From: Bog-159 sp963785255
GTDB lineage: Bacteria > Acidobacteriota > Terriglobia > Bryobacterales > Bryobacteraceae
Direction: 5' to 3'
DNA: 64,000 nt
Assembly: GCA_963785255.1 (NCBI GenBank)
Contig: CAWAUR010000009.1
Span: 248,001-312,000 of the forward strand
The notes under the pieces were generated by a model. It searched no databases and was not told the DNA's origin. It saw nothing but the letters and a program-made list of their open reading frames with translations. Positions 18,142 to 26,200 of the stretch are shown here, in pieces. Position 1 is the first letter of the stretch; every line of letters starts with the position of its first letter. A program made the position numbers and the translations under genes.

Positions 18142-18699
18142 TCAGCGTTTCTCCGCGACGATAACGTAATGTGGTTCAGTCTCGAGTACAACCCTCGAAA
18201 CCTTCCATACCGACTTCTCCAGGACCTTGCATGCCTCCCGGGGCCTGGCCAGAAGGAAGTCACACCAGCCACCGATGAACGTTTTGTATCGACATCTCAA
18301 TCGCACATTACCGAGCCGCCGGCCTAGCTGACGATTCCGCTGCCGGTACTGAGGAGTAGAAGGGTCCGTCAAAGAGGACGGTGCGGCCTGGCACACGGCG
18401 ATGAGCCGCGCATCTGCGGCTGTGATCTTCGCCAACGTGGCGAGCAACCGCTGGCCCTTTTGCGGGGCACTGAGAAGGCCGAAGGTGTTGCCCATGAACA
18501 GGACGGTATTGAATGACTCCGTACCCAGGGCCTCGAGCGCCAACCGCCCCCGGCCGCTCGCCCCTGGCGCGCGGCCGGCCTTGCGAATCTTGGCGTGGTC
18601 TCCGGCCAGTTCGAACCGAACTTCCGTGTGTGGCAGCAGGCCCAGCCGCTCGCGGATGTTCTGCGGAATGGTGACTTGGCCCTTGCTGGTGATTTGCAT
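18142..18699 (-). pseudogene. Chimera: VapB N-terminal half joined to methyltransferase C-terminal half
   Basis: One unbroken 185-residue frame from ATG 18699. Residues 1-60 are the AbrB/SpoVT DNA-binding part of a VapB antitoxin (MQITSKGQVTIPQNIRERLG ... FELAGDHAKIRKAGRAPG). From about residue 63 the sequence becomes the second half of a SAM-dependent methyltransferase (FNTVLFMGNTFGLLSAPQKG, LLATLAKITAADARLIAV, WKVSRVVLETEPHYVIVAEK) without its SAM-binding glycine loop. It is most simply a deletion or recombination scar. It might still bind DNA as a dimer through the AbrB part. Confidence 0.65.
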
Positions 18700-18764
18700 G
18701 GTATTACTCTTACCACTCAGTGTAATACCGTCGCGTACAGCACGCAATCCGCTGTTGTCCGCCG

Positions 18765-20010
18765 TTATCCGAATGGTTGCTCGAGCGATGGGCTTTGCGG
18801 CGTCAGCAACTCCGCCCCGGACTCCGTGATGTGCATATCGTCCTCCAGCCGCACCCCGAATTCCCCGCGGATGTAAATGCCCGGCTCATCGCTGAACGTC
18901 ATATTCGCCGCCAGCGGCAGCTTGTCGCCGCGCACCGAGGTACGGCCATTCGTGCCCGTCCATGCCCAAGCCGTGTCCCACGCGATGCGTGAAGTATTTG
19001 TAATCGGGGCCGTAGCCCGCATCCACAATCACCTTGCGCGCGGCCGCGTCCACCGACTCGCATGGCACGCCCGGACGCGCCGCAGCCAAGGCAGCGCTCT
19101 GCGCGCGGTGCACGATATCGAACACCTGTTTCATCTTGCCGGTGGCTTTGCCCAGCACGAACGTGCGGCTGATATCGGACTGATACCCTTCCACAGTGCA
19201 GCCATCGTCGATCAGCACGATGGACCCCTCGCGAATAATCTGTGGCTGCCGCGAGCCGTGTGGCAGCGCGGTATATTCGCCCACCTGCACGCTGGCATAA
19301 CCCGGAAATCCGAGCGCCTGATAAGCCGCGCCGATCAGATCGCTGAACTCGCGGGCGGCCATGCCGTCGCGCATCGATTTCCACGCGGCCGTGTAGGCTT
19401 CGAGCGTCACGCTGGAAGCCAGGCGCAGCAGCGCCATCTCAGCCGGGCTCTTGATCATGCGGCATCCGGCGGTCACCGGCGTGGCGCTTGCCACAGTCGC
19501 GGAGGGCGCGGCTTTCGCGATGCTCTCGGCGAAAACGAACGGCGTAGTCTCCTCGATGCCGATGGCGCCCGCCGCCAAGCCCGCTTCCTTCAGTCCGAAG
19601 GCCGCCAGCGCGTAGGGGCTTTGGTCTTCCTGCCACGTGTAAAGATGCGCATCGGTGGCCGGCCCGGCGGCGATCTGCTCCCGCGCGCGGTCTTCTTCAA
19701 ACGCCGGGCACACGAAGAAGGGATTGCCACGCACTGGAACGATCATCATGAACAGCCGCTCGCTATTGCCCCAGCGCGCGCCGCTGAAGTAGTTGAGCGA
19801 CGTGCCGCCGGCCAAACATATCGCGTCGATTTTGTTCTCGGCCATCAACTGGCGGGCGCGTTCGATGCGGGCGCGGCGCTCGGCGGTCGAAATCGGCTGC
19901 GCTTCGGCGCGCCGGTTCTTCAGTTGCGCGATCGCCGGAGCGGCCGGCGCGGCGCACAATGCGACGGGCGCGATTCCCGCGGAGATCAGGAAGCGTCGGC
20001 GAGTCGGCAT
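18765..20010 (-). pseudogene. M24 family metallopeptidase (Xaa-Pro aminopeptidase-like) with a single frameshift
   Basis: The ATG at 20010 starts a Tat-type signal (MPTRRRFLISAGIAPVALCA). An N-terminal creatinase-like domain is followed by the pita-bread domain with metal ligands in IDDGCTVEGYQSDISRTF, HRVGHGLGMDGHEWPYL and, after a frame change, DEPGIYIRGEFGVRLEDDM. The switch is near 18940, where one extra base follows the WPYL codons; removing it gives about 414 residues with all five ligands. Everything else is intact, so a sequencing error or very recent mutation is likely. Predicted role: exported or periplasmic removal of N-terminal residues before proline. Confidence 0.82.
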
Positions 20011-20037
20011 TCCTGTAGTGTAGCTTGCGCCGCCGCG

Positions 20038-20119
20038 GTAGGACAGGCCTCCTGGCCTGTCCAAGGCGAGCAACCGCTCGCCGAAGAGCGGGCCTACGAG
20101 GCCCCCGCAGGCAGAGTGC
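20038..20119. repeat. Family A palindromic repeat
   Basis: GTAGGACAGGCC TCCT GGCCTGTCC, then GAGCGGGCCTACGAGGCCC and GCAGGCAGAGTGCC; abuts the MITE-like element. Confidence 0.78.
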
Positions 20120-20303
20120 CCAATGTCACTTAGTTTTCCGTCGAGCGGCCGGCGGCATAAATCGTGGGGCGGCCAATCATGGCCGCAGCCGGCTCTTCGA
20201 CCGTTTGCGAGCGTTTTGGCCGCCTAAAAGGCGGCTGCGGCCATGATTGGCCGCCCCACAATTTTGTGCAGAATTCCATGACTCGAAAACTAAGTGGCAT
20301 TGG
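20120..20303. mobile_element. MITE-like element, copy 2 (family C)
   Basis: 184-bp copy of the element at 3243-3438, in opposite orientation. Ends are CCAATGTCACTTAGTTTTC and the complement of CCAATGCCACTTAGTTTTC. The central 12 bp (GGCTGAAAAGCC-type hairpin insertion) of copy 1 is absent. No protein-coding capacity. Confidence 0.75.
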
Positions 20304-20351
20304 GCAGAGTGCCTGCCCCACAAAAAGGCGGCGGCATCGCATAATGGCCCT

Positions 20352-21338
20352 ATGGCCTTATTACCTCTTTTGCTGCTCGCCGCGACTGCGCCATCCGCCG
20401 ATAAAATCATCTTCGATACCGATTGCGGCTTCTTCGGCGACGATGGCAGCGCGCTGGTGATGGTGCTGCGCAGCCCGCGGCAGGTGCAAGTGGCGGCCAT
20501 CACCACGGTTTCGGGTAATGTTTGGGCGGCGGAAAGCGCCGGCTATCTCACGGAAATCCTGGGGCTGCTGGGGCGCCGCGATTTCGAACCCCACGTGGGG
20601 GCGCAGATGCCCGTCGTCCACACGCTTGCCATGTCCAAGCTCGAAGCGCCGCTCGAGTTCGATGGCGCCTTCGGCCGTCCGCAGAAGCTGGCGCCGCCAT
20701 CGCAGCCCGCGGCGCTCGATGTCCTGGCCGATACGATCGCACACAGTCCGGGACAAATCACCATCCTCGCTCTAGGGCCGATGACCAATATCGCGATGCT
20801 CGTGCGCCTGCATCCGGATCTCGAAACCAAGATCAAGCGCATCGTCTTTATGGGCGGCAACGTACATGTGCCGGGGAACGCGTCATCCGCGGCGGAATTC
20901 AACTTCTGGTTCGATCCCGAGGCGGCTCAAATCGTGCTGCGCTCGCGCATTCCGGAGAAAATCATGTTTCCGCTGGATATCTGCAATCGCGCCGTGCTGA
21001 CCAAAGCGCGTTTCGATGAAATTGTGGCCGCGCGCACGCCCGTGACCGCGCGATACGAGGAAGATTACGGGAACCGTTATCCGGGATTTCTGAAAAATCC
21101 GACTTCCACTGCATTTCTTTGGGACGAACTGGCGGCCGCCTGGCTGCTGGACACCGCCTTCGTTACCAAGTCCGAGACCTCCTGGCTGGATATCGATACG
21201 CGTTTCGGCAAGAATTATGGTGCAACGGCGCCGCTCGATCGCAAGCTGGCGCCCGACGCCACCTCCGTGCGCGTGATGTTGGATCTCGATTATCCGCGTT
21301 TGTGGGCATTATATAAACGGCTTTTGACCGTTAGGTAG
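20352..21338 (+). CDS. Secreted nucleoside hydrolase (IunH family)
   Basis: 328 residues. The ATG at 20352 starts a signal peptide (MALLPLLLLAATAPSA), so the enzyme is exported. The calcium-binding aspartate cluster is present as DTDCGFFGDDGSALVMV, a variant spacing of the usual DxDxxxDD. Other family segments are LALGPMTNIAMLVRLHPDL, FMGGNVHVPGN, AAEFNFWFDPEAA and FLWDELAAAW. It cleaves the N-glycosidic bond of nucleosides to give base and ribose, here probably for scavenging in the periplasm. It follows the MITE-like element and is not in an obvious operon. Confidence 0.87.
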   Translation: MALLPLLLLAATAPSADKIIFDTDCGFFGDDGSALVMVLRSPRQVQVAAITTVSGNVWAAESAGYLTEILGLLGRRDFEPHVGAQMPVVHTLAMSKLEAPLEFDGAFGRPQKLAPPSQPAALDVLADTIAHSPGQITILALGPMTNIAMLVRLHPDLETKIKRIVFMGGNVHVPGNASSAAEFNFWFDPEAAQIVLRSRIPEKIMFPLDICNRAVLTKARFDEIVAARTPVTARYEEDYGNRYPGFLKNPTSTAFLWDELAAAWLLDTAFVTKSETSWLDIDTRFGKNYGATAPLDRKLAPDATSVRVMLDLDYPRLWALYKRLLTVR

Positions 21339-21348
21339 ATTGCCGTAA

Positions 21349-21431
21349 TGTGGCGGCCAATCCTGGCAGCAGCCGGCTTTCAGCCGGCTTGGCGGCCTAC
21401 GAGGCCGCCGCAGGCTACGAGCCTGCCCCAC
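21349..21431. repeat. Family A palindromic repeat
   Basis: GTGGCGGCCAATCCTGGCAG, CAGCCGGCTTTCAGCCGGCT and GGCTACGAGCCTGCCCCAC between two co-directional genes. Confidence 0.7.
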
Positions 21432-21474
21432 AAGCGCCAAACGGAAAGCCCGCAGGCGCGTCAAAGAATAAATC

Positions 21475-23916
21475 ATGCATCCCTTTCAGCAGGACCTCCG
21501 CTACGCATTGCGCATGCTGCGCAAAAACCTGGGCATGACCATCGTGATTGTGGCGTCGCTGGCGCTGGGCATCGGCGCCAACACGGCCATCTTCAGCGTA
21601 GTGGATGCGTTGATGCTGCGCCCGCTGCCCTATCCGCAGCCCGATCGGCTGGCAGCTATCTGGCTGCATTCGCCGGGCATCGGCATTCTGCGCGACTGGC
21701 CGTCGCCGGGCCAGTACATCGATATCCAAAACCAAAATCATTCATTCGAGGAGATGTCCATTTCGCGGCTCACCAGCTTCACGCTGACCGGATTGGATCA
21801 GCCCTACCGGATCGACGGCATGCGCACTTCGTCGAGCCTTTTGCATATGCTCGGCGCGCGGCCGATGCTGGGGCGCCTGCTGCTTCCGGCGGAGGATAAG
21901 CCGGGGCAGCCGCAAGTGGCCGTCCTCAGCTACAACCTATGGCAGAGGCTGTTCAATTCCGACCCTAAGACAATCGGCCGCAGCATCACCCTCAACGGCA
22001 AGCCATTTACCGTGGCGGGCGTGCTGCGGCCGGATTTCCGGCTCAATGCGGAAGTGATGCCCGCCGAAGGCCCCATGGACAAGGCCGATATCTTCGTCCC
22101 TCTGCCGCTGGGCGCGGACGCCGCACAGAATCGCGGCGACGAGAACTACAACCTGATGGTGAAGCTGAAGCCTGGCGTCACCGTGCGGCAGGCGCAAGCC
22201 GATCTCGATATCATCGCCAGCCGCATACGGGAGAAGGACAAGCGCGACCGCACCTTCGGCATGACCGTGATCGGCCTGCTTGACCAGGTTGTCGGTGACG
22301 TACGTCGCGCCATGCTGGTGCTGATGGGATCGGTAGCGCTGGTGCTGCTGATCGCCTGTGCCAACGTAGCGAATCTGCTGTTGACGCGCGCGGCCGGCCG
22401 CGAAAAAGAAGTCGCCATTCGCGCGGCCCTGGGCGCGGGCTGGAAGCGGCTCGCGCGGCAGTTGCTCACCGAAAGCCTGCTGCTCGCGCTGCTGGGCGGC
22501 GCGGCCGGATTGGCCATCGCCCAAGCCGCGATTCTGGTGATGCGCGCCATTCATCCCGGCAACATTCCACGGCTGGACGAGATCTCCATCAACGGTTCCG
22601 TGCTGTTGTTCACGTTCGGCGTCTCTACCGTGGCCGGGCTGTTGTTCGGCCTGGCGCCTGCATGGCGCGCCCTCAAGCTGGACCTGAGTACGTCGCTTAA
22701 ATCCGGCGGCCGCAGCGGCCAGACCGATGGCGGACTGCTGGTATCGCGCCACCGGTTGCGCGGCCTGCTGGTGATTTCCGAACTGGCGTTTTCGCCGATG
22801 CTGCTGGTGGGGGCGGGATTGCTGATCCGCAGCTTTGTGCGCCTGCAGGATGTGCCGCCGGGATTCACCGCCCAAGGCGTGCTCTCGATGCAAGTGGATG
22901 CGGGCGATCCGAAATACAACGACGACAAAGTCACTACTCGGTTCTTTCGCGATATCAACAGCCGTGTGGCACATTTGGCCGGAGTAGCGGCCGAAGGCGA
23001 GGCCGGTGTATTGCCTCTCACCGGCGCGGTAGCTTGGGGCGGCATCAACGTGGAGGGATATCATCCGCAGCCGGGCCAGGAATTGCAGGTGGACCTGCGG
23101 CCCGCCAGCGCCGATTACTTTCGCACGATGAAGATTCCCCTGCTGAAGGGCCGCTACTTCGACGATCGTGACACCAGTGACGGCCAGCGCGCCGCCATCA
23201 TCGACGAGCAATTCGCCGAACGCTTCTGGGCGCACGATAATCCCCTCGGCAAACATCTTTGGTGGAAACCGGAACGGCCCCTGACCATTGTCGGCGTGGT
23301 GGGCAACGTGAAGCAGTATAGTCTCGATACCGGCGGTAAATTGGCCGCCTACTTCCCGAGCGAACAGCAGGTATGGAGCCAGATGTACCTGGTGGCGCGC
23401 ACCTCGGCGAACCCGGCGGATCTGGCCGGCGCCATCGTGCGCGAGATTCACGCAGTGGATCCCGGCGTGGCCGTTTTCAATATCCGCACCATGCAGGATC
23501 GCGTGTACGATTCGCTTGCAAGACAGCGTTTCGCCACTGCCATGCTGGGCGCTTTCGCGCTTTTCGCGCTCATACTGGCAGCCGTCGGAGTCTACGGCGT
23601 GATCTCGTATCTGGTTACGCAGAGCACGCACGATATCGGCGTGCGCGTGGCTTTGGGCGCGCAGGCCGGACAGATACTCGGCTTGGTGGTGCGGCAGGGC
23701 CTGGCGCTCGCGGCAGTGGGCATCGCGGCCGGGTTGATCGGCGCAGCGGTGTTGACGCGGCTGATGTCCAGCCTGTTGTTCGGTGTGAGCGCCACCGATG
23801 CACTGACCTTCGGCGCGGTGGCGGCTATCCTGGCAGCGGTGGTCTGCACGGCGACGATCATTCCGGCGCGCCGCGCCACCGGCGTGGATCCCATGGTGGC
23901 ATTGAGAGAGGAGTAG
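21475..23916 (+). CDS. ADOP-type ABC transporter permease (MacB/FtsX duplicated)
   Basis: 813 residues. N-terminus MHPFQQDLRYALRMLRKNLG and the first membrane helix with SLALGIGANTAIFSVVDALM are the signature of acidobacterial duplicated orphan permeases. A periplasmic MacB core (about 60-250) is followed by FtsX three-helix blocks (about 280-400 and 690-813) with a second periplasmic region between. The usual ending DPMVALREE is intact. No ATPase gene is adjacent, as is normal for this family. Substrate unknown; MacB relatives move peptides, lipids or drugs or do mechanotransmission. The TAG stop lies inside a family A repeat. Confidence 0.9.
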   Translation: MHPFQQDLRYALRMLRKNLGMTIVIVASLALGIGANTAIFSVVDALMLRPLPYPQPDRLAAIWLHSPGIGILRDWPSPGQYIDIQNQNHSFEEMSISRLTSFTLTGLDQPYRIDGMRTSSSLLHMLGARPMLGRLLLPAEDKPGQPQVAVLSYNLWQRLFNSDPKTIGRSITLNGKPFTVAGVLRPDFRLNAEVMPAEGPMDKADIFVPLPLGADAAQNRGDENYNLMVKLKPGVTVRQAQADLDIIASRIREKDKRDRTFGMTVIGLLDQVVGDVRRAMLVLMGSVALVLLIACANVANLLLTRAAGREKEVAIRAALGAGWKRLARQLLTESLLLALLGGAAGLAIAQAAILVMRAIHPGNIPRLDEISINGSVLLFTFGVSTVAGLLFGLAPAWRALKLDLSTSLKSGGRSGQTDGGLLVSRHRLRGLLVISELAFSPMLLVGAGLLIRSFVRLQDVPPGFTAQGVLSMQVDAGDPKYNDDKVTTRFFRDINSRVAHLAGVAAEGEAGVLPLTGAVAWGGINVEGYHPQPGQELQVDLRPASADYFRTMKIPLLKGRYFDDRDTSDGQRAAIIDEQFAERFWAHDNPLGKHLWWKPERPLTIVGVVGNVKQYSLDTGGKLAAYFPSEQQVWSQMYLVARTSANPADLAGAIVREIHAVDPGVAVFNIRTMQDRVYDSLARQRFATAMLGAFALFALILAAVGVYGVISYLVTQSTHDIGVRVALGAQAGQILGLVVRQGLALAAVGIAAGLIGAAVLTRLMSSLLFGVSATDALTFGAVAAILAAVVCTATIIPARRATGVDPMVALREE

Positions 23917-24015
23917 GACAGGCCTCCTGGCCTGTCCCTCGACTTTCTACATTGTGCGGCGCCCCGCTCTTCGGCGAGCTTCGCTCGTTCGGACAGGCCG
24001 GGAGGCCTGTCCCAC
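23914..24015. repeat. Family A repeats, inverted pair
   Basis: TAGGACAGGCCTCCTGGCCT at the left and GGACAGGCCGGGAGGCCTGT at the right, about 50 bp apart. The first TAG is the stop of the ADOP gene. Confidence 0.8.
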
Positions 24016-24047
24016 ACGTGACTGTCTGTTACAATCGTTTATCCCGC

Positions 24048-24824
24048 ATGGCGAAGACGGAGCAGGAATACAGGCACGATATTATCGACATCGGGCGGCT
24101 GGTGTATCAAAAGGGGTGGGTGGCGGCCAACGACGGCAATATCACGGTGCGTCTGGATGCGCAACGCATCCTGGCGACACCCACCGGCGTGAGCAAGGGC
24201 ATGATGCATCCCGACGATTTGATCATCGTCGACTTAGAGGGCAAGAAGCTGAGCGGCCGGAAGGAGTGCACTTCCGAGGTCGCCATGCACATGAAGATTT
24301 ACGAAATGCGCCCGGATATTCACGCCGTGTTGCACGCGCATCCGCCGGTGGCTACGGGATTCGCGGCTGCCGGCCGGCCGCTGAACCTGGCGCTGCTGCC
24401 GGAAGTGGTCATCGGCCTGGGATGTGTGCCGCTGGCGGAATACGGATTGCCCGGCACGCCGGCGCTCACCGAGCCTTTGGTTCCTTATATTCCGAAATAC
24501 GACGCCATCATGATGGGAAACCATGGCGCGGTGAGCTACGGAGAAGACGTCTACAAGGCGTTTTTTCGCATGGAAACCGTGGAACACTTCGCGCGCATTT
24601 CGCTGGTGGCGGAGTTACTGGGCGGACCCACGGTGCTGCCGAAAGCGGAAGTGGAGAAGCTGTTCGATTCGAGAACGCGATACGGTGTGAAGGCGCGCGC
24701 GGCTATGGAGCCTGGCTGCCCGGTATATGCGGAGCAGCTTCCGGCGCAGGAGCGCTTCTATGTCACGCGCGAGGAACTGATTGGCATGGTGGACGAAGCG
24801 CTGCGGGCGCGCGGCGTGAATTAG
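24048..24824 (+). CDS. Class II aldolase (FucA/AraD family), microcompartment-linked
   Basis: 258 residues; zinc-dependent aldolase fold of fuculose/rhamnulose-phosphate aldolases. Visible features: GWVAANDGNITVRL, TPTGVSKGMMHPDDL, SGRKECTSEVAMHMKIYE with the catalytic glutamate, zinc ligands in HAVLHAHPPVATGF, and MMGNHGAVSYG with the third histidine. It precedes four shell genes in the same direction. In described microcompartments of Planctomycetes and Verrucomicrobia this enzyme class cleaves fucose- or rhamnose-derived phosphates to lactaldehyde inside the shell. No aldehyde dehydrogenase or alcohol dehydrogenase gene is nearby. ATG at 24048 chosen. Confidence 0.85.
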   Translation: MAKTEQEYRHDIIDIGRLVYQKGWVAANDGNITVRLDAQRILATPTGVSKGMMHPDDLIIVDLEGKKLSGRKECTSEVAMHMKIYEMRPDIHAVLHAHPPVATGFAAAGRPLNLALLPEVVIGLGCVPLAEYGLPGTPALTEPLVPYIPKYDAIMMGNHGAVSYGEDVYKAFFRMETVEHFARISLVAELLGGPTVLPKAEVEKLFDSRTRYGVKARAAMEPGCPVYAEQLPAQERFYVTREELIGMVDEALRARGVN

Positions 24825-24830
24825 TTTTTG

Positions 24831-24906
24831 AGAGCCGCGACCGTCAGGAAGCGGTTGGGAGACATTTCAGAGCCGCGACCGTCAGGAAGCGGTTGGGAGA
24901 CATTCG
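24831..24906 (+). repeat. Two tandem 38-bp family B units before a shell gene
   Basis: Units start at 24831 and 24869 with AGAGCCGCGACCGTCAGGAA and end TTGGGAGACATT. The GGGAG of the second unit (24895-24899) sits 7 bp before the ATG of the BMC hexamer gene and probably serves as its ribosome binding site. Confidence 0.85.
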
Positions 24907-25206
24907 ATGGGTGAAGCGTTAGGATTGATCGAGACACGCGGCTTAGTGGCCATGATCGAAGCTTGCGACGCCATGGTGAAAGCCGCCAAGGTGACGCTGG
25001 TCGGCTGGGAGAAGATCGGCTCGGGATATGTCACCGCCATGGTGCGCGGCGACGTGGCGGCCGTGAAAGCGGCCACGGATGCGGGCGCGGCGGCGGCGCG
25101 GCGGGTGGGCGAACTGATCGCGGTGCACGTGATCGCGCGTCCGCACCAGAGCCTGGAAGACATTCTGCCCATCGGCAAGACGCAGAATGCCGCGGCCGGT
25201 AAGTAG
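24907..25206 (+). CDS. Microcompartment hexameric shell protein (BMC-H, PduA/EutM type)
   Basis: 99 residues, the normal single-domain length. The Pfam BMC fold is clear: ALGLIETRGLVAMIEACDAM, VKAAKVTLVGWEKIGSGYVT with the conserved Lys-Ile-Gly-Ser-Gly pore region, MVRGDVAAVKAATDAGA and the C-terminal VGELIAVHVIARPH. Six copies form a hexagonal tile of the protein shell, the loop GSG lining the pore. It lies between the aldolase and three pentamer genes. Its ribosome site is supplied by a duplicated repeat unit. Confidence 0.92.
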   Translation: MGEALGLIETRGLVAMIEACDAMVKAAKVTLVGWEKIGSGYVTAMVRGDVAAVKAATDAGAAAARRVGELIAVHVIARPHQSLEDILPIGKTQNAAAGK

Positions 25207-25224
25207 CCGGACGATAGGATCGCG

Positions 25225-25491
25225 ATGATATTGGCCCGCGTAGTGGGCACCGTGGTGGCGACCCGCAAGGACCCGCGCCTGGAAGGGAAGAAGCTTCTCA
25301 TTGTGAAGCCGGTGTCGCCCGAAGGGAAGGATGAATCCGGTTACGTAGTCGCGGTGGATACGGTCAGCGCCGGGTTCAAGGAACGCGTGCTGGTGGTGGC
25401 GGGCAGTTCCGCGCGCATGGCGGAAGGCTGCAAGGATCTGCCGGTGGACTCGGCCATCATCGGCATTGTGGACGACGTGCGGATGGATTAG
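25225..25491 (+). CDS. Microcompartment pentameric vertex protein (EutN/CcmL), first of three
   Basis: 88 residues. ILARVVGTVVATRKDPRLEG and KKLLIVKPVSPEG begin the family's beta-barrel; it ends in DSAIIGIVDDVRMD, the typical (D/T)xxxxGIVD close. Five copies cap the corners of the shell. Three different vertex genes in tandem are a recurrent feature of sugar-phosphate-type microcompartments. It starts 18 bp after the hexamer gene and stops one base before the next ATG. Confidence 0.9.
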   Translation: MILARVVGTVVATRKDPRLEGKKLLIVKPVSPEGKDESGYVVAVDTVSAGFKERVLVVAGSSARMAEGCKDLPVDSAIIGIVDDVRMD

Positions 25492-25492
25492 C

Positions 25493-25765
25493 ATGCTGCT
25501 GGGCCGCGTAGTAGGGTGCGTCTGGGCGACCGTGAAAGACAGCCATCTGGAGGGACAGCGCCTCTTGGTGGTCGAGCCACTCACTCCCGAATTGAAACCT
25601 ACAGGCAAGCGGCTGGTGTGCGCGGATTGGACGGGCGCCGGAGCGGGCGAGTTAGTCTATTGGGCGCGCAGCAAAGAAGCTACTTACCCGTTTCTGCCCG
25701 CCGAAGTGCCGGTCGATAGCACTATTGTAGGTATTGTGGATTCCATCCATCTTAAGAGAAGTTGA
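25493..25765 (+). CDS. Microcompartment pentameric vertex protein (EutN/CcmL), second of three
   Basis: 90 residues from ATG 25493, which aligns the start (MLLGRVVGCVWATVKDSHLE) with its two paralogues; an earlier in-frame ATG would overlap the upstream gene. It contains QRLLVVEPLTPELKPTG and ends VPVDSTIVGIVDSIHLKRS. An insertion WARSKEATYPFLP before the last strand is longer than in the neighbours, so the vertex may have a distinct outer surface. Confidence 0.9.
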   Translation: MLLGRVVGCVWATVKDSHLEGQRLLVVEPLTPELKPTGKRLVCADWTGAGAGELVYWARSKEATYPFLPAEVPVDSTIVGIVDSIHLKRS

Positions 25766-25768
25766 GAT

Positions 25769-26041
25769 ATGCTGATTGCGCGAGTTATCGGGGAGACGGT
25801 CGCTACGCACAAGCATCCCAGCCACACCGGCCGGAATTTGCTGGTGGTGCAGCCGTTGGAGCTGGATGGATCGGATCGGGGCGATGCCGTGCTGGCGCTG
25901 GATGCGGTGGGCGCGGGCATCGGCGATAAAGTGCTGCTTACGACGGATGGCTTTGCGGCCATGAGCAGCGTAGGGCAGACGCAGGCGCCCATCGATATGG
26001 CGGTGATCGGATTTATCGACCACGTCGAACTCGACGTGTGA
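25769..26041 (+). CDS. Microcompartment pentameric vertex protein (EutN/CcmL), third of three
   Basis: 90 residues: MLIARVIGETVATHKHPSHT, NLLVVQPLELDGSDRGDAVL, ALDAVGAGIGDKVLLTT, ending MAVIGFIDHVELDV. GFID replaces GIVD. It follows the second vertex gene by 3 bp, so all three are one operon with the hexamer gene. It is the last gene of the cluster; a family A repeat follows. Confidence 0.9.
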   Translation: MLIARVIGETVATHKHPSHTGRNLLVVQPLELDGSDRGDAVLALDAVGAGIGDKVLLTTDGFAAMSSVGQTQAPIDMAVIGFIDHVELDV

Positions 26042-26045
26042 CAAT

Positions 26046-26083
26046 GTGGGGCAGGCACTCTGGCGGCACTCTGGCTGCCCCAC
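26046..26083. repeat. Family A repeat fragment
   Basis: GTGGGGCAGGCACTCTGGCG ... CTGGCTGCCCCAC directly after the shell operon; may act as a hairpin terminator. Confidence 0.65.
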
Positions 26084-26200
26084 AAGACGCGTTTTCATCC
26101 CATTTGGTGGCCCGCAGGCCCATGGCGAAGCCTGCCCGGTAGATGCCACCGGGCAGTGCCTGCCTAATAAACCCCGGCTCTGCTAAGCTAATCAATTGCC

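Noticed and set aside
20130..20342. Protein-like frame shared with 3192-3428
   Set aside because: It lies inside the MITE-like element; similarity is at DNA level and the frame has no start signals.
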